Positions 47,429-58,977 of a stretch of DNA of 64,000 nucleotides are shown piece by piece. The stretch covers positions 138,760,747 to 138,824,746 of the forward strand of contig NC_081412.1 of assembly GCF_030272615.1 (NCBI RefSeq), written 5' to 3'. Under the pieces are notes generated by a model. That model was given only the letters and a program-made list of their open reading frames with translations. It ran no database searches and was not told where the DNA came from. Both the position numbers and the translations under genes were made by a program. The stretch comes from Cryptomeria japonica. Taxonomy: Eukaryota; Streptophyta; Pinopsida; Cupressales; Cupressaceae. The first letter of the stretch is position 1; each line of letters begins with the position of its first letter.

Positions 47429-49313
47429 TCACCTTAGAGAATGTAGGGGAATTATCCCTAGCTTACCTCTGAGATACTCAAAAGTATCCTTCGGTAGCGG
47501 CTTGGTGAATATGTATGCAACCTTTTCCTTGGTTGGCACATATTCCAATCTAACTTCTTTGTCTTGTACCTGTTCCCTAAGATAATGGTATTTTATTGCA
47601 ATATGCTTGGTTTTAGAGTGCATTATCGGGTTTTTTGATATGTTGATGGCACTTGTATTTTTACAGTGTATCACCATTGGTTCAGTCACCTTTTCTTGGA
47701 TACCTTCCAAGATCTTCTTAATCCATACTACCCATGTACAGTTGATTGCAGCAACCACATACTCTGCCTCAGTTATGGATTGAGAGATACAATTTTGTTT
47801 CTTTCTTGTCCATGACACAATCCTATCTCCAAGAAATAATGCACCTCCACTAGTTCTATTTTTATCATCAATGTTCCCTACCAGCCAATCTACATCAGTG
47901 AAGACACTTAAGTTGAAATTTCCCTTATGTGGATACTAGAGACCATACTCATCAGTCCTCTTAAGGTATTTGAATATCCTCTTAACCACCACCATATGAG
48001 TCTCTTTTGGATTTGGAGCAAATATAGCAACCAAGCCAACTGCTTGTGCTATATCCGGTCTACTGTGCACTGCATACTACAACTTATCGATCATGGATTG
48101 GTATAATGTCTCATTCACTTCATTAGCCTCATCATCTTTGGAAATCTTGAAACTTGTAACCATCAAAGTTCCAACATGTTTGGAATCTTCTATTCCAAAG
48201 GTATTCAATATTTCCCTTATATATTTGGTATAGCTAATGAATATACCATTCTTTAGCTAAGAAACTTGCAGACCAATGAAGAATTTTATTTCACCTATCA
48301 TGGACATTTAAAATCCTTTCTTCATTTCTTTTGCAAAACCTTTGCTCATTTCATTATCTCCTCCAAAGATGATGCCATCTACAGAAATATCTATAATCAG
48401 ATGTTTCCTTCTTTTCTGTTCTTTAAATACACGTTACTATTGTCACTGGTTCTCATGAACCCTATACTTATCAAGTATGAGTGCAGTCTCTCATACCAAG
48501 CTCTTGGTGCTTGTTTTAGCACATACAAAGCCTTTTTCAGCTTGCATACCATATCTCTTCTATCTTCTGAATCAAACCCTTCTGGTTGCTCAATGTACAC
48601 TTCTTCCTCTAGAAGACCATTAAAGAATGCTGATTTGACATCCATTTGGTAGACCTTAAACTTCATGTAAGCAGTGCATAAGCAAGCAAGATTCTGAGCC
48701 CTTCCAGTCTGGCCACCGGTGCAAAGGTCTCTTTGTAATCCAAACCTTCCTCCTGTGCATACCCTTTGTAGACTAACCTTGTTTTGTTTCTTATTACTTG
48801 ACCGGTTTCATCCATTTTGTTTCTAAACATCCACTTGGTTCCTATCACATTTTCATTCTCCAGTCTGGGCACAAGGGTCCAGGTTTCATTTTTCTCAATC
48901 TATTCCAGTTCTTCATCCATAGCCTTAATCCAGTCTTCATCTTTTAGAGCCTTCTTTGATGTTTTGGGCTCAATTTTAGAGAGTAGACAGGTACTCTCCC
49001 TTGCTTTTCTTCTAGTCAATACTCCTACATTCTTGTCACCAATAATATTGTCAGTAGAATGATTGATTTTGACATACCTTGGTAGTGCTAGTTTATTTCT
49101 TGGAGCTTCTTCTACCGGTTGTATAGGTTCTACTTCACATGCTTCCTCATTTGCAGCTACACTAGGATTCTCTGCAGTAGGTTTGACTGGTATAGTGTAA
49201 TCAAATCCTTGATAGTCCTCTGGTTCACTCTTGTTGTCTTGTTCATTTTTCTCAAAGATCTCATCTACTCTAACATTTGCACTTTCCACAATCTTACCGG
49301 TCCTTTTCTTCAA
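47429..49313 (-). pseudogene. D reverse transcriptase and RNase H
   Basis: RT starts at about 48900 ([44 protein letters not shown]), then [30 protein letters not shown]. The catalytic YVDD is altered to SVDG (about 48376). The stretch 47819-48396 is shifted and stop-filled. RNase H ends at 47429-47818 with SITEAEYVVAA, SKTKHIAIKYHYLRE and IFTKPLPKD. Upstream 48900-49313 is the acidic integrase-RT linker. Confidence 0.85.
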
Positions 49314-49350
49314 ACACTGGTATGCTTTACTATTTGTGGAGTAACCTAAG

Positions 49351-50062
49351 AAGATTCCATCATCACTCTTAGGATCAAACTTTCCAGAGTACTCATCCCT
49401 CTTGATGTAGCACCTACTTCAAAATACCTTGAAGTAACTCACATTGGATGAGTATCCACACCATGATTCACAGCGAGTCTTATTTATCCCCTTCTTCACC
49501 TGTATCCGGTTCAAGGTATACATGATAGTACTCACTACTTCTCTCCATAAGACATGTGGAATATCCTTTTGAATCATTAGAGTCCTTGCACAATCAATTA
49601 GAATTATGTTTCTTCTTTCAGCAACCCCATTCTACTGAGGTGTTCTGGGTGCAAACATCTGCCTCATAATCCCCTGTTCTTCATAGTAATTTATGAGCTC
49701 TTGAGAGGTGAACTCTCCTCCTCTATCCAATTTCAAACATTTCAGACTCTTACTAGTTCCTCTCTCCACTCGAGCCTTGAAGACTTGAAACATGTGAAAG
49801 GATTCAAATTTTTCTTTCAAGAATACAACCCACGTCATTCTTGAGAAATCATCTACAAACAACATGAAGTACCGGTCCCCATAGAAACTCTTAGTCCTCA
49901 TAGGACCACACAAATCTATATGAACTAAGTCCAACACATTCTCAAATGAATAAGATTTGCTGCTGAAACTAGATACAGTCAACTTTCTTGGTTGATATTC
50001 TTTGCACATTGCATTCTCAGGTTTCTTAATGCCATACATACCTCTGACAGACTTCATTTTAC
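49351..50062 (-). pseudogene. D integrase
   Basis: Core with Asp in HIDLCGPM (about 49900), Asp in KLDRGGEF (about 49720) and Glu in NGVAERRN (about 49610). One stop just before NGVAE. Zinc-binding part decayed. C-terminal part runs through SDDGIFLGYST. Confidence 0.85.
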
Positions 50063-50078
50063 TAACCTTTTCTATGAT

Positions 50079-51544
50079 TTAAAAATTAACATGACACAAT
50101 ATTTTGTGGCACATCCAACTGTCTTCTACCTTTTCCATTAGGAAACTTCCTACAGTGGAGTCTAGGTAGAACAGATTACCTCTAGTTTGCTTATCGGTAG
50201 CAATCAGACCTCCTGATTTATCACTTATTTTGCATATTACTTCATTAAACTCCAACTTGTAACCCATATTGTTAAGTTGTGCAACACTTAATAGACTATA
50301 CTTTAGCCCTTCTACCCAGTAAACATCTTCACAATTGGTTTTATCATTTAGGGCAATAGATCCCTTACCTTTTACTGCATAGGGAGTGTCATTGCCAAAT
50401 CTCACCAGTCCTCCATCGTAGTCCTTCATGCTAAGGAATTTGTTCATGTCACCGGTCATGTGGTGAGTGCAACCACTATCAATTACCCAGTCTCCACACC
50501 AGTTTGAACTGGAAATTGGTGCCATATCACTTTCCTTTGTGCTATCTTCCTTTACCACTACAAATGTAATCCCTTCTCCATTAGATCCTTTTGATTCTTC
50601 ATCGGTGACACCTTCTTCTGCAAGATAGCAATCCTTCTTGCTCTTCTCTTTATATCTTCTAAATTTATCCTTCCTATCATTGTCAGGACATCTGGATGCA
50701 ATATGACCTATTTTAATGCATGAGAAACACTTCAGGGGTAGTTTACCTCTGTACTTCCCTTTTCCTCTTGGCAACCTTCTTTCTATTAGAGCTTCAAGCT
50801 CATCTTGTTCTTGTTCTTCAGATAACAATTTTTCATGTTCATGAGAATGACTGGTTCTTGCAGTAGAACCACTTCAAAAAAAATTTCTTCTCATTGTTGG
50901 TGCAAGTGTCATGGAAGATTTGAAGACATCATCAACCTTTGGCATATTTTTATCATAGTTGCTCAGTTCAAAGGCAATCAACTTACTGATTAGGGATTCA
51001 AGTGTAACATTAACTGTTCCCAAAGATCTGAATTCCTAAATTGCTAAAACCCTTATGGCATATTGTGTTAGCAAGGTTCTCAGGATTTTGCTGACCACAT
51101 CATCTTCCTCAAGTTCTCCTCCAACATTTCTGATGAAATTTACCACCTCCTTTATTCTTTTGTTGTATTGTTCTATATTCTCTCCTTCTTGCATCCTCAT
51201 ATCATCAAATTTTCCTCTCCAACTATCCATCTTATCCTTTTGTACATGAGGATCTCCTCCATAAATAGTCTTCGACTTATTCCACATCTCATAGGTTGTT
51301 TTTTTAGATCTTGAATCTTAGCATACTCGTTATTAGATTGAGTACTAGCAATCACCTCTATAGTTGTGATGTTATCTTTCTTCTCTTTGATCTGATCTAC
51401 AGTGAGAAACCCTGTAGGTTCATTATACTCTATGCTTACATGATTTTGGTATTGATCTCCTAGGGTTTGTAGGTAGAGCTTCATTCTACCACACCATAAT
51501 GTGCAGTTCTCCTTACAGAACTTGGGGCCTTCCTTTCATATCAT
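50079..51544 (-). pseudogene. D gag and protease
   Basis: The likely start ATG at 51544 is followed at once by a stop. The Gag N-terminus (GPKFCKENCTLW, MKLYLQTLGDQY), shifted near 51300, continues to MDSWRGKFDDMRMQEGE. One knuckle CFSCIKIGHIASRC at about 50705-50745. The open frame 50079-50828 includes the protease active site WVIDSGCTHHM (about 50485), intact, followed by GLVRFGND, VKGKGSI and YWVEGLKYSLLSV. Confidence 0.8.
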
Positions 51545-51592
51545 ATTGGATCTTTCCTTAAGCTATTAAGCTCTTATGAATCTAAGGCTTGG

Positions 51593-51604
51593 GCTCTAAC
51601 ACTA
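51593..51604 (-). other. Primer-binding site of D (decayed)
   Basis: TAGTGTTAGAGC, 9 of 12 positions matching TGGTATCAGAGC, two bases inside the LTR. Confidence 0.65.
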
Positions 51605-52154
51605 ATTGTTAGTCCCAACCAGTGCTGAGAGGGGAGGGGTGAATCAATACTATACCAATTTTTTCTAGATTTAAACTTGATCAAAGTTTCTATTCAAACT
51701 TAACACTTATCAGTATAAGAAACATTAATAAGAAACATGCACACATAAAATCAAACACACATGAATACCAAGATTTATCATGTGCAAACCCAAATGGGAG
51801 AAAACCACAGTGTGAGTAGAAACTCACAAAATCTATACTCTTCTGGAGTACGCCCGGTGAGGAGCCATCCCTGTTAGGAGATTACAAAGACACTATTAGG
51901 TGCCACACAATTAAGGGATTTTCTTTAAGGCCTGTCAGAACCTTTACCCTGTTACAGGTAGCCTTGTTAAAGGACTTAGGATCATCAATTAAGATGTCAC
52001 CCAGTTAAGGGATTTTACAAAGGGACTTGCTAAAGTCCACCCGGTTAAGGGATTTTGTTGTTGTAGTTATTAGAAAACAACATAGAGAATGATCTACTAT
52101 AGTAGCTACTCTTAGCTTAATTATATCTAATTGAAGCTCTTTGTTTTGACCACC

Positions 52155-52292
52155 AATTACACTTGCTTTGCACTCTACTAGTGCTCTGCATTTCACTTGC
52201 TCTACACTCTACTGGGTGCTTTGCATTTGACTTGCTCTACACTCTATTGGTGCTTTGCATTTCACTTGCTCTACACTCTACTGGTGCTTTGC
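52155..52292. repeat. Minisatellite in D 5' LTR (~34-37 bp unit, about four copies)
   Basis: Repeats of a unit containing CACTTGCTCTACACTCTACT. D's 3' LTR has about one unit near 39690-39725, so the array changed after insertion. This accounts for much of the 104-bp length difference between the LTRs. Confidence 0.75.
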
Positions 52293-53137
52293 AGTCTTTA
52301 TCTACTCTTCACACTATTCAAGCTCTGCACACTCTCTTCACCACTCTGCTATTCACTTAGCAGTTTTGCACTCTTCTCACCTTGCTAGATCACCTCTCTT
52401 CAAAATTGCACTTAGCAATTTTATGATCAAACTTTTTGGTTTTCACCAAAAACCTTTATACCATGTTTTGTCGACACATACGTGTTGATTCCTAAATGAG
52501 TTTACACCTAACACTCGGTAGATTTGAAATTCAAATCTTTGCATACTTTCTCTGCACGCTCTCCATCAATCTCGCTAGCAACTCATCCTTGTCTACCACC
52601 ACAACTCATAATTATACCAACTTCTGGGTCGTGTTTTGCCTTTTTAATGTGAACCAGAAAATCCACACAAATCTCACCTTAACTGGTTGTTAACTACTAT
52701 AGACTTCACTAGCAGTTTGGTTTGATGATATCTCACCATGACTGACTCACCTTTGGTCATCGCATCTAGCTTACCGGTCACTGCTCTAAGATTCTCAGTG
52801 GATAGCATTCTTCAACCTATATCATTGGTTCATCGATGTAACTCTTCATCTTTTGCCACTGGTCACTGATCATCAAATAGACTAATCACTTGTCTGTCTA
52901 GAATGTTTCAGTCATGCATAAGACTACTAAATTGCAATTTGAGTCACCTCTTGTGACTACATCATCATTTCAATGACTTGTTTAAGAAACTGAACTCAAC
53001 ACCTATCGGATGCTTGATTGATCGTTCATCCACTCTATTTATCCTTCAACTGATTAGTCTTTGACCAACACACTACTTAAGTGTGTCAATGATGCATATT
53101 AGGGAAGCACTGAATCCTCCATACTGTTTGCAGCCAT

Positions 53138-53142
53138 GAGTA
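53138..53142. repeat. Target site duplication of N-C, left (gagta)
   Basis: gagta here and at 59812-59816. The empty site is seen in D's 3' LTR at about 46985-46992. Confidence 0.9.
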
Positions 53143-53976
53143 TGTTGGCATATGCACACTCTAATGAGACATTGTAGGTGATTGAAGGTTTTGTCATTGA
53201 TGGAAACCTTACAATCCTATGGTACCGACAAGGCATTATACCAGCAAGGCATTACACCAGCAAGATAGTTCACCGACATCAACGATCAGACTCTACACCG
53301 GCACTCAGACCACCGACACCGACACAAAGAAAGGAAGTATACCGACATAGAGGCCGACAGGATTTTGTTATATTATATTTTTTTTATTATTGTAAAAACT
53401 TTGTAAGCCGACTTGGCAAGTTGTAAAATGACTCTTATATATAAGAGAGATCATTGTAGACATTTTGTAAGTTAAGAAAGTGAATTAAGAGAAAAGGAAA
53501 AATATTAAGGCAGACCTATTATGCGAAATATAGGTTAAACGATTTATGTAAGAAGCAGAGCAGCAACCGGTACTAGATCAGGCATTATAGATGCTATTGT
53601 AAAGAAGTACAAGATATTGGATTTGTATAATCCACATTGTAAGTCAGTGAGACTTCCCACTGAGTAGTGAGCTCTAGGTAGTTGGTCTTCCTGCATGTGC
53701 AAGCCCCTCTTGTAAGTAATATTCTCTTATTGGCCAGTAAGTGGATATTGTGGGTCACAAATCCCACCGAGGTTTTTCCCACACCGGGTTTCCTTGTTAA
53801 ATCCTTGTGTCATGGTGTGCTTTTCATGTGGATGTTTTTAATTCCATTTATTGCATTATTTCTTGCATACCGGTACACTGTTATAATATGTTCTACATGT
53901 TTTAAGATAAGAAATTCTACTCACTGGTTAGATACTGATTCACGCCCCCCTCTCAGTATCTATGGGAATCCTAACA
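53143..53976 (+). repeat. 5' LTR of N-C
   Basis: TGTTGGCATATG...ATCCTAACA. Seven RCCGAC motifs (53224-53412) that look like decayed CCGGY units, a TATATATAA at 53436-53444, and the TTTTTCCCACACCGGG motif at about 53774. Confidence 0.92.
53436..53444 (+). promoter_or_regulatory. TATA box of family N LTR
   Basis: TATATATAA, conserved at the same place in the 3' LTR (about 59271) and, slightly changed, in N-B. It marks the likely U3/R border about 300 bp into the LTR. Confidence 0.6.
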
Positions 53977-53978
53977 AT

Positions 53979-53990
53979 TGGTATCAGAGC
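53979..53990 (+). other. Primer-binding site of N-C
   Basis: TGGTATCAGAGC, an exact match to the initiator-Met type, two bases after the LTR. Confidence 0.92.
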
Positions 53991-54047
53991 CTGGTCCTCT
54001 ACTTTCAGAAGCCTAATAGCTTGAGGAAGATCTTAACACCTATAAAG

Positions 54048-55205
54048 ATGGAAAATCTGATGAAGCAACTTGAAGGAGCTCTCTCAGACTATGATGCAGA
54101 AAAACTGAAAAATATCAAACTAGAAGATGATTTAAAGGCAGCTCAGGATATTAATCATGCACTTCAAGAGAATCTTATTGTTGCAAGAAATAAGAGAAGA
54201 GAAATTTGTGAAAAGATGCAAAATGAAAATGATGAAAAGGAATCACTTAATGATCAGATAAGCAAGTTGAAACAAGAGAACATGACAACAAAGAATGAGA
54301 TGCAGGATATGACTATGAGATTTTGTAAAGAAATTGAGGATAGGAAGAAGAATGAAGAAGAATTGAACAGAAGACTAAGTGATGCAGCAAATGAGAACAC
54401 AAGACTTAGCTATGAAAATGATTTATTGAAGACAGATCTGATGCACACTCAGAATGACTTCAATGAACTGATGAGGCAGAAAGCAGTCGTAGAAAGAGAA
54501 CTAGAAACTGCAAATCAACATAAAGAAAAATTCAAGAAAATCTCAAAGGAACTTGGCACCTTGCTAAAGAATCAAAAACCTAAGGGTGACACTTCTGGAA
54601 TTGGCTTTGAAGTTGGTGAAAGCTCTGGTACTGTAAATACTCAGGATCATAGCAAACAGGTAAGACAACCTAATGCTTATAAATTCAATGGAAAATGCTT
54701 TAACTATAATAAGTATGGTCATAGAGCAAATGAATGTAGATCTAGAAATTATCAGAATATCAACACACCCATCGGTCAATGTTCATAGTGCAACAATGTT
54801 GGTCACAACTCTGAAAATTGCAGAATGAATGTGAGGTGTTATGTTTGTGGAAGATTTGGACATTTATCTAATCAATGCAGAACACAAACCGACATAGGTT
54901 ATGGGAAAGCTATTCAGAAGAATAATGTAACTTGTTATGCATGTAACAAGATTGGGCATATTGAAAAATTCTGTAGAAGTAAAGGATCATCAGTAGACAA
55001 CAAAAGTTCTAGCTTGAAAGGTAAAGAAAAAGTTGAAGAGGTTAAGCAAGAATTCTCAAAACAATGGATTAAAAAAGCTGATCTAAATATTGGGAATACT
55101 CCTCCACCGGTAGAACCAGTTAATACTTCATCAATAGGATAGAGTGATGCTTCACTGACAGGACAGAGCAGTGCTCCATCGACAAGAAGTTTTTCATCTA
55201 ATTGA
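54048..55205 (+). pseudogene. Family N ORF1 in N-C (two stops)
   Basis: 386 codons from ATG 54048 (MENLMKQLEG) to TGA 55205, single frame, with TAG at 54786-54788 (between the two Cys of a knuckle) and at 55140-55142. Coiled coil about residues 5-185; knuckles at about 215 (CFNYNKYGHRANEC, second Cys lost), 244, 263 and 296. An upstream open extension to 53682 is LTR sequence and not part of the gene. Confidence 0.85.
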
Positions 55206-55509
55206 AGAAAGTTTCCTTGAGGGTTTGGCAATCTAATCACACATGTGCTATTATTCCCTCTGTTAGAGATGAAAAGTTGGAAATTACTTTATTACTGGTA
55301 GACAATGTTAAGTGAATACTTAACTGGCATACATTTAATGTGGTAGATGGCAAAAAGACACTATAAATTTGAGGTTTTGGCTCCATTTTATTTCATCGAG
55401 ATTTCAAACCTACGAAGAGCACAAAGATTCTGAGCTAAGGCATTTCGAGCAAGAGGCAAGAACACTTCAAGAAATCATCCATCCTAAAGGCAGTAAAAGG
55501 TATTTTATC
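55206..55509 (+). promoter_or_regulatory. ORF1-ORF2 spacer of N-C with TATA-like box
   Basis: 304 bp, similar to N-A's spacer. TATAAAT at 55362-55368, 148 bp before the ORF2 start. Confidence 0.35.
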
Positions 55510-58500
55510 ATGGCATCCACCTCTGCACTTGAATATATAGAAAACCCTACTATTGTCGAAGTTGTAAATAGATCTAGGCCCGTATTTCAATTAATTCCTG
55601 AAGTAGCAAAGAAAGATGATACCTTAGGTGCTTTTTCTCAAATTCCTAAGGGAGTTGTTTATGCTGAAGATCCTAGAATTTACATTCATTGTAACATAGA
55701 GGAATTAGGAGATGAAGAGATTAAAACCATGTTTAAATCTATCATATGTGATGAATCCGACAATGTAAAAGATGAACACAAGATCATTGAAACCCTAGGA
55801 TTTATAGAGATCCTTAGCATTCCTGAATTCCCCAAGGATGTGATTAGGATAGTCTTAAGTAGGGTACATGGTGAATTTTTCTGGTTAGATGCAATTCACA
55901 AAATCACCAAGGAAGCTGTGAAAGCTGTCACAGGGTTACTGACCATTGGTAAAAGGCCAGACAAGACTAAAAAGGTCTCCAATGACCTAGTTATAAACCT
56001 AACTGGTGCAACATCCGACAGAAGGTCCTTAAGAGTTAATGATGTAAAAGATACTAATGTAAGATTTATCAGCATGATATTAGGATATAAAGCTACTCAT
56101 GCAAACAGACTCAATTCAGTTTCAAGTTTATGCATTAAGAGTGCTTATGACATGGTCATAGATAATGCAAAGATTGATGTATGTGAGTGGTTGAAGGATG
56201 AATTAATTGACAACTTAGGCAAGATTAAGAAGGACAAGAAAGGAACTTTTAAATTTGGAAATCTGCTGGTATGTCTGATGCTACATATAACCAAATAGGT
56301 TCCCAGTATAGGCTACAAAAAACTTGGATATGATATACCGGTAGGTAAACAGCTAATAGAACTATTCAATAATATGGGAGAAGATAAGGAAAATAATATC
56401 CATGATTTCTTTCAAGCACTTAAGGCCAAAATGAAGAAAAGAATCAGATTATCACAAAAGATTGTTGACAAATATAAGGATGAAATATGCTTTGTAATCA
56501 AGAAGGATGAGATCTGGATGGAAGCAGTCATCCCTAGGAAAGTTTGGGTAATAGAGATGGGCTACGAAATAGATGATCATATAATTGAAACTTATGCTAA
56601 AGCACTTCTGGAAGCCCCTAAAGAACCTTAAGGAAGAAGTATTTGGTAGTGCAGATACTATTGAAAGCCAAATACAATCTAAGAAAAGAGTGAAAAAGGT
56701 TGAGGCAATTGTAAGAAAAGGTTCTAGGAAAGCAAAGGAAATCAAGGATAAAGTAATGGAACAAACCGGTATAACAGAGGATGAGTTAGCAGCTCCACAA
56801 CCTGAAACTCACCTATCACCGGTAGGCACATCTTCAGAGAATGACATGCCTGCAACTTTCAAGAGAGTTGTAAGGAAAAGAGATCCCTCACTGGTAACAA
56901 CACCCTCACCTAGGAGGACAAGACAAAAACAACAAGCAGTGAGATCTCTGGTAAGAAAGGCTACACCAAAGAAGAAGAAGGGGACAAATAAGGACATGGC
57001 CCCTCTTGACATACTATTGAATGAAATTACAGAGGAAGGGAAATTGAAGAATATAGAGAAACTATATGACACTCTGACAGCTGATGAAAAAGAACAAGTA
57101 GAAAATAGTGTTATATTGCATATGGATATGTATAAGAAATTTTTCATGGAAGTAGTAGATGAACTACCAGATGAACTATTTAAGAGACTGTAAGCAAGGA
57201 GACAAGCAGTAGTAGAACTTGACAAGAAAATAAAGATAGAAAAGCTACTTGTTGTATACCCGGTGAACTCACCCAAAGAAATTGATGACTTAATTGTTGA
57301 AGCCAACCAGTCGGTATTTTCTACTGCACATCGACACATTGATTTAATGGTTGGAAGAGTTAATGAGGTGACTGAGGAGACAGAAAATGCATGGGACATT
57401 TTCCTAGTGGAAAAAGAAAAACAAGAAGAATACATGAGCCACAAACCTATAAAGGTATATCAGAAAGAAAGAGACAAGTATAAAGGTAAAGTTGGTGGAC
57501 CTCCCAGTATCAAGGTTAAAGACAACTTAACCCCACCTCCTTTGATTACTCCACCGGTAACAACAACAGCTACAAAAGATCAATCGACAGTTGAAAGTAT
57601 GGATGTAGAGGATGTCAATCCTAATCCTGAAGTCTTATATATAGTGGATGTTGATACTCAAAAGATCAACATTATGGTAGATAAAGATACAACTAGTAAG
57701 ACTGACATGGCTAGTAAGCCTCCGGTAGATGAACAAAGTGATAACACACAAAAGAAACTGGAAGATGACAAAGAGAAACATGTAGAAACTCAAACTCAGA
57801 TCGAGACAATGCAACAAATAGAGCAAAAGGCTCTAGAACAGGAACAACAATAGAAACAGGAACAGGTTCATAAGGAAACAATGCCACCAGCAATTGGAGA
57901 AATAGAAAAACCATTGCTTAAGGAGATGCAAACACAAACAGACCTACCAGAGGTCAATAGAAGCTTGGTTACTTCCACTAGAGGTACTTAGAATGTAGGT
58001 TCCTCATCAGGCTACAAATCAACTAATGTGACTGAAGTACTATTAGATTCAATTAAAAAGATAACAGATTGCAGCTCACAAGCTTATAAGGCAATAGATG
58101 ACACAATACCAATTTTGAAGGTAATTGCTCCTAAATGTAATATAGACAATAAAGATTCTTTAGGAAAACTTGATACCTTGTGTAAATATATCACAGAAAA
58201 CATTGAGAAATTAAAGGAAGAGACATTGAAGGACAAGGTGGAAATTGAAAAGAAGAAATTCTTTGAAGATCAGATAAAGAAGTGTACCAAGGATTTTGAC
58301 ACACTTCTACCGGAACTCTGTAATTTATTGAAAGAGTACAAAACTCTATACAAAGACACCTGTAAGACAAACTTTTTGACTGTAGATATATATAAGAAAA
58401 TAAGCAAGGTACAAGATGAAATCAAAAAACTTGCAGATAATTTTGTTAACTCACCCAATACATTATCTGTTTTTTAACAGAAGATAACAACTTTTGAGGA

Positions 58501-58775
58501 AGAATTACTTAAATTAGAAAGAGAAAAGGAGAGAATAGTGAATAAGGAAAAGCATATGAGATTAAAACTGAGTCCAAGATTAGACTATCTAGCATCATTG
58601 CAGAAAGAAATATCTGAGGCACAGGGACAGAAAACACTGGTAGAGCATATTTAGCATCTCACTGGTACAGTTAAAAGAACAGAGAACAATAAGAGATAGT
58701 AAAAAGTTTATGGAGAGTATAAACTTGATTTTGGTGGATCTATTTCAAATTGTAACTACCCAGTTACAAGGTTGA
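55510..58775 (+). pseudogene. Family N ORF2 in N-C (frameshifted)
   Basis: ATG 55510 (MASTSALEY). Stop at about 56297, a one-base shift near 56630, stops near 57191, 57852, 57989, 58477 and 58652, and a second shift near 58685; homology to N-B continues to about 58740. Same domain order as N-A and N-B: conserved N-terminal region, central block (FISMILGYKATHANRLNS, CEWLKDELIDNL, FKFGNLLVCLML), basic segment at about 56855-56990, Pro-rich linker, C-terminal helical domain 58020-58740. Most breaks are CAA/CAG/CGA-type losses or single-base shifts. No function assigned. Confidence 0.8.
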
Positions 58776-58965
58776 AACTACAAACTCTACTAGCATCTTG
58801 ACAACCTTTGTCATTGATGCCAAAGGGAGAGTAGTGGGATGAGAAAATTCAACATCACAGGAATCATATGCTCAAGGGGAGCACACACATTTTTGGTAAC
58901 ATTTTTTGGACTTCACATTTTTGGATACACTTTTGAAATTTCTCATGAGTGTTGCCATCAATGCC

Positions 58966-58976
58966 AAAGGGGGAGA
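58966..58976 (+). other. Polypurine tract of N-C
   Basis: AAAGGGGGAGA, one base before the 3' LTR. It sits in a near-palindrome: ATGCCAA before and TTGGCAT after. Confidence 0.85.
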
Positions 58977-58977
58977 T

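Larger units (their letters stand above)
51607..53142 (-). repeat. 5' LTR of D, part 1
   Basis: Aligns with 39141-40393 and beyond. Contains TATAAAG on the minus strand (52454-52460), repeated TTAAGGGATTTT segments (51910-52060) and a small tandem array (52155-52292). Cut by N-C at 53142. Confidence 0.85.

Noticed and set aside
53224-53412. Drought/cold response element array as a designed LTR feature
   Set aside because: Comparison with the other LTRs suggests the RCCGAC motifs are decay products of CCGGY; kept only as a possibility within a finding.
53682-54047. N-terminal extension of N-C ORF1 into the LTR
   Set aside because: Runs through the LTR end and primer site; N-A and N-B start at the matching ATG after the PBS.
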